Source: Sphingobacteriales bacterium (GTDB lineage Bacteria > Bacteroidota > Bacteroidia > Chitinophagales > Chitinophagaceae). From it: a DNA stretch of 64,000 nucleotides. Location: assembly GCA_003963365.1 (NCBI GenBank), contig RXJG01000002.1:575722-639721 (forward strand), read 5' to 3'. A program made the translations under genes and the position numbers. Below, one piece after another: positions 10,142 to 19,540 of the stretch. Under the pieces are notes generated by a model, which was given only the letters and a program-made list of their open reading frames with translations, was not told the origin of the DNA and did not search any database. Each line of letters begins with the position of its first letter. Position 1 is the first letter of the stretch.

Positions 10142-10172
10142 CAAAGGTAACTTTTTGAGGGTTATAAGCCAA
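10142..10172 (-). promoter_or_regulatory. Bacteroidota-type promoter for the alpha-oxoamine synthase gene
   Basis: On the minus strand TTGG (10169-10172) is followed after about 19 bp by TACCTTTG (10142-10149), a full -7 match, then GCGCC. It predicts a leader of about 85 bases before the ATG at 10052. That leader contains an imperfect direct repeat of AATCTTCAAATT. Confidence 0.65.
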
Positions 10173-10190
10173 GAATAATGATGGAAGGGG

Positions 10191-11093
10191 TTATGGCTTT
10201 TTTTCTTCTTTTAATGCATTGGCCAGTTCTACAATATCCATAAAATTATTGGGGGAGGGAGCCAGCTTGCTGAGCTTGTTACGCAAATTATAAAAGCGTT
10301 GTTTCCACACGGCACTTTCTTTTATAATAACATTGATGTTTTCTTCTGAGCCGCCATCATCACCCAGCATTTGAATGATATTAGCCAGTTTGTTTGACAC
10401 TCTTACTACTTCACCATTAGGTCCGGTGGTGATAAAATAATTGTTGCCGGCGGTAATGGCATTAATTCCGCTGGGAATATTGCCATTAAGATCATGCGCT
10501 ACTAAATGTACTCCTTCATCAGGATTGTAAAGGTCTGCATAGCTTACAGGTTCGGCATCTGCTTTTTGAAGATTTACATTATTGTCAGCGTAAACTTCAT
10601 CCTTGCCATTGTTTGTTTCCAGAGGTAAGCGGTTGGTAGTGTTAGATTGGGAAGAAGAAATATTGGTATCGTTGGATTGATTATTATCGTTGGAGGCAAT
10701 ATTGAGTGATGTATCCGGAGATTGATTCTGGTTATTGCCTGCGATGGTTACTGATCCGGGAGTAGAAATATTAGTTGATGAGTTAGAGGTTAAATAGTAG
10801 TTCATCACATTATAACCGATAATTCCAACTAATGCTGCAGCCACTGCATACAATAAGCGTTTAGTATTTCGACTCCTAAAAGGGACTACCTTCTCAGCAT
10901 TTTTATCTAACTCCTTTTCTATTTCACTCCATACAAAAGAAGGTGGGGCAACTTCCAGTTGATTCATTTTAAGTTGAACGGCTGCTGATCCGCTGATTGC
11001 TTGTTCATCCAACCGGGCAGCAATAAAATCCCAGGCAGTTGCTGGTGGAGCCACTTCCATGTTAAGGATCTTATTTTTTAACTGTTCACTCAT
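10191..11093 (-). CDS. Putative anti-sigma factor, single-pass membrane protein
   Basis: A 300-residue protein whose start overlaps the ECF sigma gene by 8 bp, the arrangement of a sigma/anti-sigma pair. The cytosolic N-terminus holds two copies of one short motif, EVAPPATAW...I..RLD (from 13) and EVAPPSFVW...I.KELD (from 47). One transmembrane helix (about 79-101) follows, then an S/N-rich linker (103-160) and a C-terminal periplasmic region without a visible barrel. There is no zinc-binding HxxxCxxC anti-sigma domain, so the assignment rests on gene order, topology and the shared motif with the partner of the second sigma factor at 29746. The sigma-binding role is inferred. Confidence 0.6.
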   Translation of the reverse strand: MSEQLKNKILNMEVAPPATAWDFIAARLDEQAISGSAAVQLKMNQLEVAPPSFVWSEIEKELDKNAEKVVPFRSRNTKRLLYAVAAALVGIIGYNVMNYYLTSNSSTNISTPGSVTIAGNNQNQSPDTSLNIASNDNNQSNDTNISSSQSNTTNRLPLETNNGKDEVYADNNVNLQKADAEPVSYADLYNPDEGVHLVAHDLNGNIPSGINAITAGNNYFITTGPNGEVVRVSNKLANIIQMLGDDGGSEENINVIIKESAVWKQRFYNLRNKLSKLAPSPNNFMDIVELANALKEEKKP

Positions 11094-11658
11094 TGGGTTT
11101 AGCCGGAATTTTATTTTCTAATCTTGTTTTCACAAGGTCCTGCAATATATTTTTAGCACGGGCTAATTGAGATTTACTGGTGCCTTCACTTATGCCCAGC
11201 ATGGATGCAATTTCTTTGTGTGCGTAGCCTTCAACAACGTACAGGTTAAAAACGGTACGGTAGCCCGGGCTAAGTTCCTGGATAAGTTTAAGAATGTCTT
11301 TTTCGCCTAAATTGTCAAGCGCCGTTAGTGATTTGTCCTCAATGCCTGTCTCTTCGGTCTCGTTTACGGTTCGGAGGTTGGTTTTGCGGCGGAAATGTTC
11401 GATGGAGGTATTAATGAAAATTCTTCTGATCCATCCTTCAAAGGAGCCTTCGCCCCTGAATTTTTGAAGGTTATTGTACACTTTAATGAAGCCTTCCTGT
11501 AGCAGGTCCTGTGCATCATCGGCATTGCCGGCATAACGCAGGCAAACCGCATACATTTTGGAAGCAAAGCGCTGATACAGGATTTCCTGCATGCGCCGGT
11601 TTCCTTCGATACATCCCCTGATTAAGTCGGGCTCTGATATAAAATGGTTGCTTTCCAA
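11086..11658 (-). CDS. ECF RNA polymerase sigma factor
   Basis: A 190-residue sigma-70 family protein with region 2 (about 20-90, including DLLQEGFIKVYNNL and WIRRIFINTSIEHFRRK) and region 4 (about 125-180, with the helix-turn-helix HKEIASMLGISEGTSKSQLARAK). No ATG lies in frame before region 2; the start is a TTG at 11658, which gives the N-terminal length usual in the family. It lies 10 bp after rdgB and overlaps the membrane protein downstream, so sigma and partner should be made together. The signal and target genes are unknown. It is a paralogue of the sigma factor at 29199. Confidence 0.9.
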   Translation of the reverse strand: MESNHFISEPDLIRGCIEGNRRMQEILYQRFASKMYAVCLRYAGNADDAQDLLQEGFIKVYNNLQKFRGEGSFEGWIRRIFINTSIEHFRRKTNLRTVNETEETGIEDKSLTALDNLGEKDILKLIQELSPGYRTVFNLYVVEGYAHKEIASMLGISEGTSKSQLARAKNILQDLVKTRLENKIPAKPNE

Positions 11659-11668
11659 ATATGGTTTT

Positions 11669-12262
11669 TTAATTATTCGTTGATGGTGTATAATTATTCA
11701 AAAACTCCACCAACTTTTTAACCGCTTTTGCCCGGTGACTGATCTTACTTTTTTCTTCCATGCTCATCTGGGCAAAGGTAAGCGTACTGCCTTCCGGAAC
11801 AAAAACCGGGTCATAGCCAAATCCGCCTTTACCTCTTTGTTCTTCAATGATTTGACCTTTGCATATTCCTTCAAATAAATATTCTTTATTATCTAACAGG
11901 AGAGAAATAATTGTTTTAAACTGAGCTTTCCGGTTACTTTTTCCAGACAGATTTTTTTGCAGCAAATCAATATTGTCCTGGAAGCTTTTATGTTCACCGG
12001 CATAACGGGCACTTTTTACACCTGGTGCTCCATTTAAAGCCTCACATTCCAGTCCTGTATCTTCTGAAAAACAATTTTTGCCGGTGAGTTGATGTATTAC
12101 CGATGATTTTTCTGATGCGTTGGCTTCAATGGTATCATGCGGTTCAGGAATATCTATATCAATTCCTGCTTCTTTTAATGTGAGGATAGAAAAATTATCG
12201 TCCAGCACCGCACGGATTTCTTCTACTTTATGTTGATTGTTGGTGGCGAAAATTAATTCCAT
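11669..12262 (-). CDS. rdgB: Non-canonical purine NTP pyrophosphatase (RdgB/HAM1)
   Basis: A 197-residue cytosolic enzyme that hydrolyses dITP, ITP and XTP to monophosphates and keeps deaminated purines out of nucleic acids. The family signatures are present: TNNQHKVEE at the N-terminus, the catalytic Asp68 in SEDTGLE, GAPGVKSARYAG (79-89), GKGGFGYDPVF (145-154) and SHRAKA (175-180). The length is normal. It starts 1 bp after the stop of the hypothetical gene upstream and ends 10 bp before the sigma gene, making it part of a four-gene minus-strand operon. Confidence 0.93.
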   Translation of the reverse strand: MELIFATNNQHKVEEIRAVLDDNFSILTLKEAGIDIDIPEPHDTIEANASEKSSVIHQLTGKNCFSEDTGLECEALNGAPGVKSARYAGEHKSFQDNIDLLQKNLSGKSNRKAQFKTIISLLLDNKEYLFEGICKGQIIEEQRGKGGFGYDPVFVPEGSTLTFAQMSMEEKSKISHRAKAVKKLVEFLNNYTPSTNN

Positions 12263-12263
12263 A

Positions 12264-12767
12264 CTACAAATCGAAAATCTTTTTCAAACATAACCACAAT
12301 TTTCCTTTCTGTTGTTTATCAGCTTCTAATGTTTCAAAATCATTGCTGGTAAGATATGTGATGTTACCGTGCTTTTGTACCTGGTAATGCGGAAAGTTGA
12401 TAGGTAAATTGACAGCATTGGCATCAATACCAAACAATAAAACCGTACGGGAGCCGAGTTGCCGGATGATTTGGGTAACACTTTCATTTAAATTTACTTT
12501 ATTTACCACTGCTACATCACCCATATTCAATTTACAGGCAGTTAATATATTCAGCAGCAGGGTAAAAGCGTTTTCAGTAAGAAATGGAGCATGTTCATCA
12601 TTAACAATTATCAAAATCCCTTTTTTATTTTCACCCAAAAATTTTAATGCGGGGGCTGAAATAATTTCGGCCTGTTTTGCCAACTCCTCATCCTCCAATT
12701 GTACTAACGAATTTTTATATAATTCGGTAAGCAGGATGGGTAATATTTCATTATCATTTAAACGCAT
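12264..12767 (-). CDS. Conserved hypothetical protein, first gene of the rdgB-sigma operon
   Basis: A 167-residue soluble protein that I do not recognise. It has no signal peptide or membrane helix. The sequence alternates predicted strands and helices (KGILIIVNDEHAPF, MGDVAVVNKVNL, SRTVLLFGIDANAVNL), compatible with a small Rossmann-like alpha/beta fold. It ends 1 bp before rdgB, so the two are translationally close. The ATG at 12767 is the only reasonable start. It is divergent from ilvE with 71 bp between. Its location next to rdgB may point to nucleotide or replication metabolism, but this is only context. Confidence 0.65.
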   Translation of the reverse strand: MRLNDNEILPILLTELYKNSLVQLEDEELAKQAEIISAPALKFLGENKKGILIIVNDEHAPFLTENAFTLLLNILTACKLNMGDVAVVNKVNLNESVTQIIRQLGSRTVLLFGIDANAVNLPINFPHYQVQKHGNITYLTSNDFETLEADKQQKGKLWLCLKKIFDL

Positions 12768-12838
12768 CTTGTTTCAAAATTATGTGACAAGGCTACGGCT
12801 TTTTTTTCGTTTCTTTGCGAAGTTTTTAAAACGATATT

Positions 12839-13903
12839 ATGTTAGCTACTATTGATATAAAAGTGACACGGGCGGCAAATAGTAAATTAAAAGAAATTGA
12901 CTTTGATAATTTGCCCTTTGGTAAAAACTTTACCGACCATATGCTGGAAGCAGATTATATAAACGGTGAGTGGAAAAATGTTGAAATAAAACCATATCAG
13001 CCATTGCTAATTGCTCCTTCCAATGCTGCATTACACTATGGCCAGGCAATTTTTGAAGGTATCAAAGCTTACAAAGACGACCAGGATAATGCCTATATTT
13101 TTCGTCCTTATGATAATTTTAAGCGATTTAATATTTCGGCTGAACGTATGCAAATGCCTGTAGTTCCGGAGGAAATTTTTATTGAGGGTATGCGTAAACT
13201 GATAGAAATGGATAGAGATTGGATTCCGGCAAAACCCAATTATTCCCTGTACATACGTCCGTTTATGTATGCAAGTGATGAAGTGATAGGTGTAAAAGCA
13301 TCTGATACTTATAAGTTCATTATCATACTTAGCCCAACCGGTCCATATTATGCTGCTCCTATGAGAATATGGGTGGAAGAAAAATATATTCGGGCGGCAG
13401 AAGGGGGTGTGGGTTATGCAAAAGCAGCGGGTAATTATGGAGGGGCCATGTATGTTACTGCCCAGGCAAAGAAAAATGGATTTGACCAGGTGCTGTGGAT
13501 GGATGCTAAAGAGCATAAATATGTGCAGGAATGTGGTGTGATGAATGTGTTCTTTATTGTGGGAGATAAAGTATTAACACCCGATTTAACTGCCGGAACA
13601 ATATTAGCCGGTGTAACAAGAGATACCGTAATTACCGTTTTGAAAGAAATGGGTTTTACTATTGAAGAAAGACCGGTAAGTATTGATGAAATAATTGCTG
13701 CCCATAAAGCCGGAACATTAAAAGAAGTTTTTGGTACAGGAACGGCTGCAACTGTTGCTACCATTAAGGAAATGCAATACAAAGATTACAATATGCAGTT
13801 TGATATTAGCAATTTAGCCACCACCACAGAAGTGAAGAAACGGGTAGATGATATCCGCTACGGTCATGCTGCTGATGTGCATGGATGGATGTACAGAGTT
13901 TGA
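12839..13903 (+). CDS. ilvE: Branched-chain amino acid aminotransferase
   Basis: A 354-residue fold-type IV PLP transaminase that interconverts leucine, isoleucine and valine with their 2-oxo acids. The PLP lysine is Lys195 in GYAKAAGNYGG. Other family marks are HYGQAIFEGIKAY (66-79), the glutamate-to-EVFGTGTAATVA phosphate-binding stretch near 295-308 and the long (mitochondrial-like) BCAT N-terminal extension, all at normal length. It is a stand-alone gene, not in an ilv operon, and is followed by a strong bidirectional-looking terminator. Confidence 0.93.
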   Translation: MLATIDIKVTRAANSKLKEIDFDNLPFGKNFTDHMLEADYINGEWKNVEIKPYQPLLIAPSNAALHYGQAIFEGIKAYKDDQDNAYIFRPYDNFKRFNISAERMQMPVVPEEIFIEGMRKLIEMDRDWIPAKPNYSLYIRPFMYASDEVIGVKASDTYKFIIILSPTGPYYAAPMRIWVEEKYIRAAEGGVGYAKAAGNYGGAMYVTAQAKKNGFDQVLWMDAKEHKYVQECGVMNVFFIVGDKVLTPDLTAGTILAGVTRDTVITVLKEMGFTIEERPVSIDEIIAAHKAGTLKEVFGTGTAATVATIKEMQYKDYNMQFDISNLATTTEVKKRVDDIRYGHAADVHGWMYRV

Positions 13904-13920
13904 TATAAAAAATACTAATA

Positions 13921-13955
13921 AAAATAAGGCCCGGCATAATGCCGGGTCTTATTTT
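13921..13955 (+). terminator. Terminator between ilvE and the PKD gene
   Basis: A 15-bp stem with one G-T pair (AAAATAAGGCCCGGC / GCCGGGTCTTATTTT) around the loop ATAAT, 18 bp after ilvE. A and T runs on both sides allow it to work for the convergent PKD gene too. Confidence 0.9.
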
Positions 13956-14050
13956 TAACGAATGAATTTTTCAATCCATTAGCAGTAGAGAATTTATAGA
14001 GAGCATTAAAGGGCAATAAAGAAAGTAAATATTTTTTTTAAAAGATATCT

Positions 14051-17000
14051 CTACCTGATAAGCGTTACCGAACCATTTAATTTGAATAGTGCACCATCGC
14101 CACAAATGACTTCAATTATATAGGGATAAACGCCGGTGGGCAGGTCAACGCCATTGAATTGTCCGTTCCATCCATCTAAGCGGGAATTAGCCGCTATATT
14201 TCTTTTATTAAAAATTATTTTACCCCAGCGGTCAAAGATTTGGAAAACTTTGATTGTTTGTACCCCGTTACCCATAACATAAAACCAGTCGTTGATACCA
14301 TCACCATTTGGTGTAAACGAATTGGGTAAATAAATTTTTCCACCCTGGCAAAGTACAATCACTTTTATTGCACCCGTGGTGGCACAGCCAATACTGTTTT
14401 TTACTTCAACAGTATATATTGAATTTACTATTGGTTTGGCAGTAGTTATGGGACAGGTATAACAACTTAAAGTACCGGCAGGCTCAGCTGTCCATTGCCA
14501 ACTCACAACATCGTTGCTGGAAATTGGTTTTAGTTCTATTGAGCTGCCTCCCATGATAGTAGTATCTCTACCGAGGTTAACGGTAGGATAGTTGTAAACA
14601 TTTACCGCCACATAAGCTGTGTCAGTAAAGCAACCGTTATTGTCATATCCAACCACCATATAGTTAGTGGTGGCAGATGGACCGGCTATAGGATTGCTGA
14701 TGGCAGGATTATTTAATCCTGAACCGGGCGACCATATATATTTATCAGCACCACTTGCCAGCAACTGTACAGATTGCCCCGCACAAATATTTGTATCACC
14801 ACTTGCTGTTATAGTAAATGGTTTTTGAACTTTAATGGTTATAGAATCAACGGCAGAGCAAGCCTGTGGGGTTGTGCCGGTAACATAATAAGTAATATTA
14901 CCCTTCGGCGTGGAAACCGGATTATTACAGTTAGTACAAGTTAAATAAGTAGCAGGCGACCAGGTATAGACAGCAGCCCCTGCGGGTTGCAGGGTTATAG
15001 AACTGCCCAGGCAAATTATTGTATCTTTTCCGGCATTAACTGTTGGGGTTTGGTTGACAGTAATAGTAGTGGTTGCTGTATCAACACAGCCAGAACTGTT
15101 GACAACAGTTAATAGCACAGGATAGCTTCCGGCAGCAGGAAAATTTAATGTACCGGTATTTTGCTGGTTTATTATTGTGTTGTTATTGATCACCCATTTC
15201 CAGTAAACAGCCGAAGTATCAGGCTGATTGATTCCGTTTAATTGTACAGTGGCCGGGTTACAATAAACAGTGTTGCCAGTAATGCTTATTTGTGGTGATT
15301 TAACAACTTTAATAAGGGCAGGCTTGGTCATAGTATTGGTACACCCATTGGCAGTACGTATCGTAAGGGTTACTTTGTAAATGCCCGGATTAGAATAAAA
15401 ATGCAACGGGTTTTTTAATGCGGAAACAGCTGTTCCGTCTCCAAAATCCCATGTATAGTTGCTAACCGCATCAGCAGTAAAAGAAGAATCCCTGAATTGA
15501 ACATTCCCTGCGTCGCATAGCAGGGTTTTATCAAAACTAAAATCTGCTTTTGCTCCAAATATTTTAATCGTGTCGGGGCCAAATACCGGTGTTAAGCACC
15601 CCTGTGCATCCTGCATTGTTACTTTGGGCAAATAATAACCCGGGTAACCATATTGGTAATGCTGAATGGAATCAGTAGTAAAAAAAGTGCTGCCATCCCC
15701 GTAATCCCAGAAATATTTCACCGGGTTGGTGGAACTTATTTTGAAGTCAATAGTTTGCGGATAACATCCCGATAAGGGTGAATAAGTAAGTACCCCCTTG
15801 GTATTACTTAAAACCGTAATTATTTTTTTAACGCTATCCACACATCCACCCGGACTGGTAACATAGAGAGTAACGGTATAAACATTTGGAATGCTATATG
15901 AGTATTTTGGATTAATAACAGTAGAAGTATTGCCATCACCAAATTTCCAGAGAACCGATTTGTAAAAAGTAGAGTTATTGGTAAACTGTACCTGCAATGG
16001 CGGGCAAATGGTAAATGAATCACTAACAGCAAATGCTGCTTTTGGAAGATCAACGGTAATATAATTTACCTTCACCATTGAATCAATACATCCAATACTT
16101 TCCGTTCCTGTGAGGGTTACCTTATATTTCCCGGTTGTTGTATAAGTATGCAGGGGGTTGGTAGCTGCTGAAGTTGTTCCATCTCCAAAGTTCCAGTTGT
16201 ATGTTAAATTACTGCCTGCTGAAGTATTGTTAAATTGAATACTTCCGCCCGGGCAGGTAAGCGTATCAATTGCTGTAAAACTAATGGACGATTTTAGAAT
16301 AGTAACTACGGCCGGTAAACTTAAACTGTCGCTGCAACCAAAGGTATCCGTAACTTTTAATTTAGTATTGTAAGAACCGGCCTGAGTGTATTTATATAAT
16401 ACGGTTGGATTTATATTACTCACTGTATTCCCATCACCAAAACTCCATAAAGCGGATGTAATTGCATTGGTGCCATCTGTGGTACTGGTGTTGTTAAAGG
16501 TTACATCCTGGTTGGTACACTGTGTTGGTGGTGTAAAACTATAAGCAGCTTTGGGGCCATATGATTGTATTGGTATCTTCGCTGTACTGTCCTTACATCC
16601 ATTTATATCAGTTACTGCCAGTTTTACCCATTGAGTACCGGTATTATTAAAGGCATGATTAACGCCGGTACCGCCTGCTGCAGACCCATCGCTAAATGAC
16701 CAGTTATAGGCTGTGATATTTGCAGGGTTGCTTATAACCGCATTAAATGCAAATGGTATATTTTTACATTTAGCTGCCTGGTCATAGGTTAGGTTCACAC
16801 TTTCTTTTATTGCTTTAATAGTTTTAGTAAGACTATTGCTGCAGGCACCATTCGTCACCGTAAGTTTTACATTATAAGTTCCTAAAGCGAAGGTATGTGC
16901 AGGATTCTGCAAAGCAGAGGTTCCCCCGTCGCCAAAATCCCACGCCCAGGTAGTTGCGCCAATGGAATTATCAGTAAATGTAATGTTTGTTCCTGCTGCG

Positions 17001-18868
17001 CAATCATAGTTAACCGTAAAGCGGGGCACCGGGGGTAATACAGTTATATAATTTATCTTCTTAACTGAATCAGCACATCCATTATTGAAAACAGTTAACC
17101 CTATTGTAAATGTTCCACTGGTGTCAAAACTATGAGAAGGGTTTTGTTGCGTGGAACTGGTATTGTCACCAAAATTCCATAACCATTGATCCGGGCTTCC
17201 TGTGCTGGCGTCGGTAAATTGAACAGGCTTTCCGGCACAAATACTCAAGGGGCTGGCAGTGAAACCGGGGGTAGGCTTATTACCTGTACGTACAGCATTA
17301 TTAATCACCAACGAATCAGCACAACCCCCGCTGGTTGTGATAAAAAGTTTTACCGTATAGGTGCCTGTAACATTATAAGTATGTGAGGGGTTTTGTGCAT
17401 TGGAAACAGTACCGTCTCCAAAATTCCAAAGCCAGCTGCTTACCGTACCGGGTGTGGAAACGGTTGGAACAGGGTTGATGGTAAAAGGAATACAACCGTT
17501 GGCAGGTAAACCACTAACCTGTATAAAGGGTTTGGCTATCTGTATATAATTTGCTTTTGTAGTTGTTCCCTTGCAACCGATGCTGTTTGTTACGGTTAGC
17601 GTTACAGTGAATTGTCCAAATGTTGTATAGGTATGCAATGGATTTTGCTGAGTTGACGTGACGCCATCGCCAAAATCCCATAACCACTGTGCAGCACCGG
17701 GTGTTGCATCCTGGAAATTAACTGTAAATGGGGCTGAGCAGGATGATGTTTGTGGAGCTGAAAATGCCGGAACAGGATTGCTGATTACTGCCACTTGTTT
17801 AATAGATGAATCCAGACAAGCGCCGTAGTTATTTACTAATTTAATAGTATATGTTCCGGCTGCTGTATAAATTTTTACCGGGTTTTTATTAGCTGAAGTA
17901 GTGCCATCGCCAAAATACCAGGTTGAATTGGGAGGATTGGGCAGGGAAGTGTTTTGAATGCTCAGTGTATCACCCAGGCAAATGGAATCTTTTTTACTAA
18001 AACCCGATTGATATATCCCCACACTAAGTGCATTATTTTTTGTGATAGTATCCACACAACCCTGGTCACTGTTAACGATAAGTTGAACATTAAAAAGCCC
18101 GGCAGTAGTATAAGTATGGATTGGATTAGCCTGGGTAGATATACCCCCATCTCCAAAATTCCATTGATATGATAAAGTTCCCGGCCCGGAAGAAAGGTTG
18201 GTAAATGTAATTGCCTCAGGTGGTTTGCAGTTAACCGGGTTACTGGAACTAAAATCAGCAGTAACACCAGCAGTTGGTTTTACAAAACCTGGCTTAACCA
18301 GCAGGCTGGAACAGCCATTACTATTGGTTACCTTAAGTGCCACATTAAAATTGCCGGCACTGGTATAAATTTTAATCGGATTTTGCAGGGCGGAGGTAGT
18401 ACCATCCCCAAAATCCCATTGCCATCCCGTTATGGGCGAAGTGCTGGTTGAGTTGTCAGTAAACTGTACCCGTAAAGGGAAGCAGCCTGTTAATGATGAC
18501 ACAGTACTGAAAGATACCTGTGGAGGCGTATAGATAGTTATGTAATTTGTTTTAACGAGTGAGTCCTTACCCAGTGCATTTAAAACAACCAGTTTTATAG
18601 TATAAAGCCCGGGAGAAAAATAAGTAGTGGAAGGATTTTGCTGGGTGGAGGTAACCCCATTTCCAAGATCCCATCGCCAGGTATCCGGGGCGCCGGTGCT
18701 CTGATCTGTAAAATTAACCACTATAGGGGCACATCCCGAAAGAGGCGAAGCAGTGAAATTTGCCCTGGGTTGCGCAAAAGCAAATAAGGAGGCTATTGAT
18801 GAAAGTATCAACAGCAGGAATTTTGTAAAAAGAACCGGAGAAAAGGTAATGTATAAATATCTACTCAT
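14051..18868 (-). CDS. Giant PKD-repeat protein, T9SS type-B cargo
   Basis: A secreted or surface protein of 1605 residues. I use the ATG at 18868; the longer frame begins with a TTG six codons upstream. A signal peptide ends near FAFAQ. About fourteen to fifteen PKD domains follow, each with a WxWxFGDG core and a TYTVxLxV closing strand (for example WLWNFGDGTVS), repeated about every 85-90 residues. Near the C-terminus are three immunoglobulin-like domains beginning GKDTIICLGSS, GDTNICAGQS and GRDTTIMGGS. The last ~90 residues (YLPNSFTPNGDGINDWF ... FDRWGKIIF ... PTGVYPYIIEV) are the gliding-motility-associated CHU_C domain, the type-B signal for type IX secretion and surface attachment. An adhesin or glycan-binding role is inferred. 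Confidence 0.93.
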   Translation of the reverse strand: MSRYLYITFSPVLFTKFLLLILSSIASLFAFAQPRANFTASPLSGCAPIVVNFTDQSTGAPDTWRWDLGNGVTSTQQNPSTTYFSPGLYTIKLVVLNALGKDSLVKTNYITIYTPPQVSFSTVSSLTGCFPLRVQFTDNSTSTSPITGWQWDFGDGTTSALQNPIKIYTSAGNFNVALKVTNSNGCSSLLVKPGFVKPTAGVTADFSSSNPVNCKPPEAITFTNLSSGPGTLSYQWNFGDGGISTQANPIHTYTTAGLFNVQLIVNSDQGCVDTITKNNALSVGIYQSGFSKKDSICLGDTLSIQNTSLPNPPNSTWYFGDGTTSANKNPVKIYTAAGTYTIKLVNNYGACLDSSIKQVAVISNPVPAFSAPQTSSCSAPFTVNFQDATPGAAQWLWDFGDGVTSTQQNPLHTYTTFGQFTVTLTVTNSIGCKGTTTKANYIQIAKPFIQVSGLPANGCIPFTINPVPTVSTPGTVSSWLWNFGDGTVSNAQNPSHTYNVTGTYTVKLFITTSGGCADSLVINNAVRTGNKPTPGFTASPLSICAGKPVQFTDASTGSPDQWLWNFGDNTSSTQQNPSHSFDTSGTFTIGLTVFNNGCADSVKKINYITVLPPVPRFTVNYDCAAGTNITFTDNSIGATTWAWDFGDGGTSALQNPAHTFALGTYNVKLTVTNGACSNSLTKTIKAIKESVNLTYDQAAKCKNIPFAFNAVISNPANITAYNWSFSDGSAAGGTGVNHAFNNTGTQWVKLAVTDINGCKDSTAKIPIQSYGPKAAYSFTPPTQCTNQDVTFNNTSTTDGTNAITSALWSFGDGNTVSNINPTVLYKYTQAGSYNTKLKVTDTFGCSDSLSLPAVVTILKSSISFTAIDTLTCPGGSIQFNNTSAGSNLTYNWNFGDGTTSAATNPLHTYTTTGKYKVTLTGTESIGCIDSMVKVNYITVDLPKAAFAVSDSFTICPPLQVQFTNNSTFYKSVLWKFGDGNTSTVINPKYSYSIPNVYTVTLYVTSPGGCVDSVKKIITVLSNTKGVLTYSPLSGCYPQTIDFKISSTNPVKYFWDYGDGSTFFTTDSIQHYQYGYPGYYLPKVTMQDAQGCLTPVFGPDTIKIFGAKADFSFDKTLLCDAGNVQFRDSSFTADAVSNYTWDFGDGTAVSALKNPLHFYSNPGIYKVTLTIRTANGCTNTMTKPALIKVVKSPQISITGNTVYCNPATVQLNGINQPDTSAVYWKWVINNNTIINQQNTGTLNFPAAGSYPVLLTVVNSSGCVDTATTTITVNQTPTVNAGKDTIICLGSSITLQPAGAAVYTWSPATYLTCTNCNNPVSTPKGNITYYVTGTTPQACSAVDSITIKVQKPFTITASGDTNICAGQSVQLLASGADKYIWSPGSGLNNPAISNPIAGPSATTNYMVVGYDNNGCFTDTAYVAVNVYNYPTVNLGRDTTIMGGSSIELKPISSNDVVSWQWTAEPAGTLSCYTCPITTAKPIVNSIYTVEVKNSIGCATTGAIKVIVLCQGGKIYLPNSFTPNGDGINDWFYVMGNGVQTIKVFQIFDRWGKIIFNKRNIAANSRLDGWNGQFNGVDLPTGVYPYIIEVICGDGALFKLNGSVTLIR

Positions 18869-19078
18869 CAGGCCTTGATCTTTCAATGGAATTAGTTTTG
18901 TTATTTATCGGAAACAATTTATCTGTTAATCTTCATTTTCAAACAGCCGGTATTCCTCATTTTTAATAGACTCCGGATTAAAACGAGTTGTTGCCTCATA
19001 AATTATGCCGGATCATACGCTAATTTGAAGGAAAATTCCATAATATTAGCAGAATACCCCAAAAAGCTTTTAAACTTT

Positions 19079-19109
19079 TTTGTGGTTTAAATTATGGGCC
19101 TTACCTTTG
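19079..19109 (+). promoter_or_regulatory. Bacteroidota-type promoter of rpsL-rpsG
   Basis: TTTG (19079-19082), a 19-bp spacer and TACCTTTG (19102-19109) form a near-perfect Bacteroidota promoter. Transcription should begin near 19114 and give a leader of about 20 bases. Confidence 0.8.
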
Positions 19110-19134
19110 CCGTCCTAAAAATAAAAGGTCAGTA

Positions 19135-19515
19135 ATGCCTACAATTCAGCAATTAGTACGTAAAGGACGTGAAATAATCAAGTCAAAAAGTAAATCAAGG
19201 GCTTTGGATAGCTGCCCTTTCCGCAGGGGTGTTTGTACCCGTGTGTATACCACTACTCCCAAGAAGCCAAACTCTGCGCTTCGTAAAGTAGCTAAAGTTC
19301 GTTTAACGAATAAGGTAGAGGTGATCGCCTATATCCCGGGTGAAGGTCACAACCTGCAGGAACACTCTATCGTACTGGTTCGTGGTGGTCGTGTGAAGGA
19401 TTTACCAGGTGTACGTTATCATATCGTACGGGGTAGTTTGGATACTGCCGGTGTTAAAGACCGTAAGAAAAGCCGTTCTAAATACGGAACTAAGAAAGAA
19501 AAAGCCAAAAAATAA
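19135..19515 (+). CDS. rpsL: 30S ribosomal protein S12
   Basis: A 126-residue S12, part of the decoding centre of the small subunit. The sequence contains [20 protein letters not shown] and the conserved [10 protein letters not shown] and [12 protein letters not shown] loops. The lysines at 43 and 88, at which streptomycin-resistance changes occur in other bacteria, are both wild type. A lysine-rich tail ([11 protein letters not shown]) ends the protein. It forms a two-gene transcript with rpsG, 25 bp downstream, behind a clear promoter. Confidence 0.98.
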   Translation: MPTIQQLVRKGREIIKSKSKSRALDSCPFRRGVCTRVYTTTPKKPNSALRKVAKVRLTNKVEVIAYIPGEGHNLQEHSIVLVRGGRVKDLPGVRYHIVRGSLDTAGVKDRKKSRSKYGTKKEKAKK

Positions 19516-19540
19516 TTTATAAAGCATTAATTCCAGATAA

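Noticed and set aside
14051-18868. PKD repeats as evidence of an assembly collapse or pseudogene
   Set aside because: Each copy differs in sequence and the frame is open from signal peptide to sorting domain.
18869-18886. TTG start of the PKD protein six codons upstream
   Set aside because: The ATG at 18868 leaves a better signal peptide; nothing supports the weaker codon.
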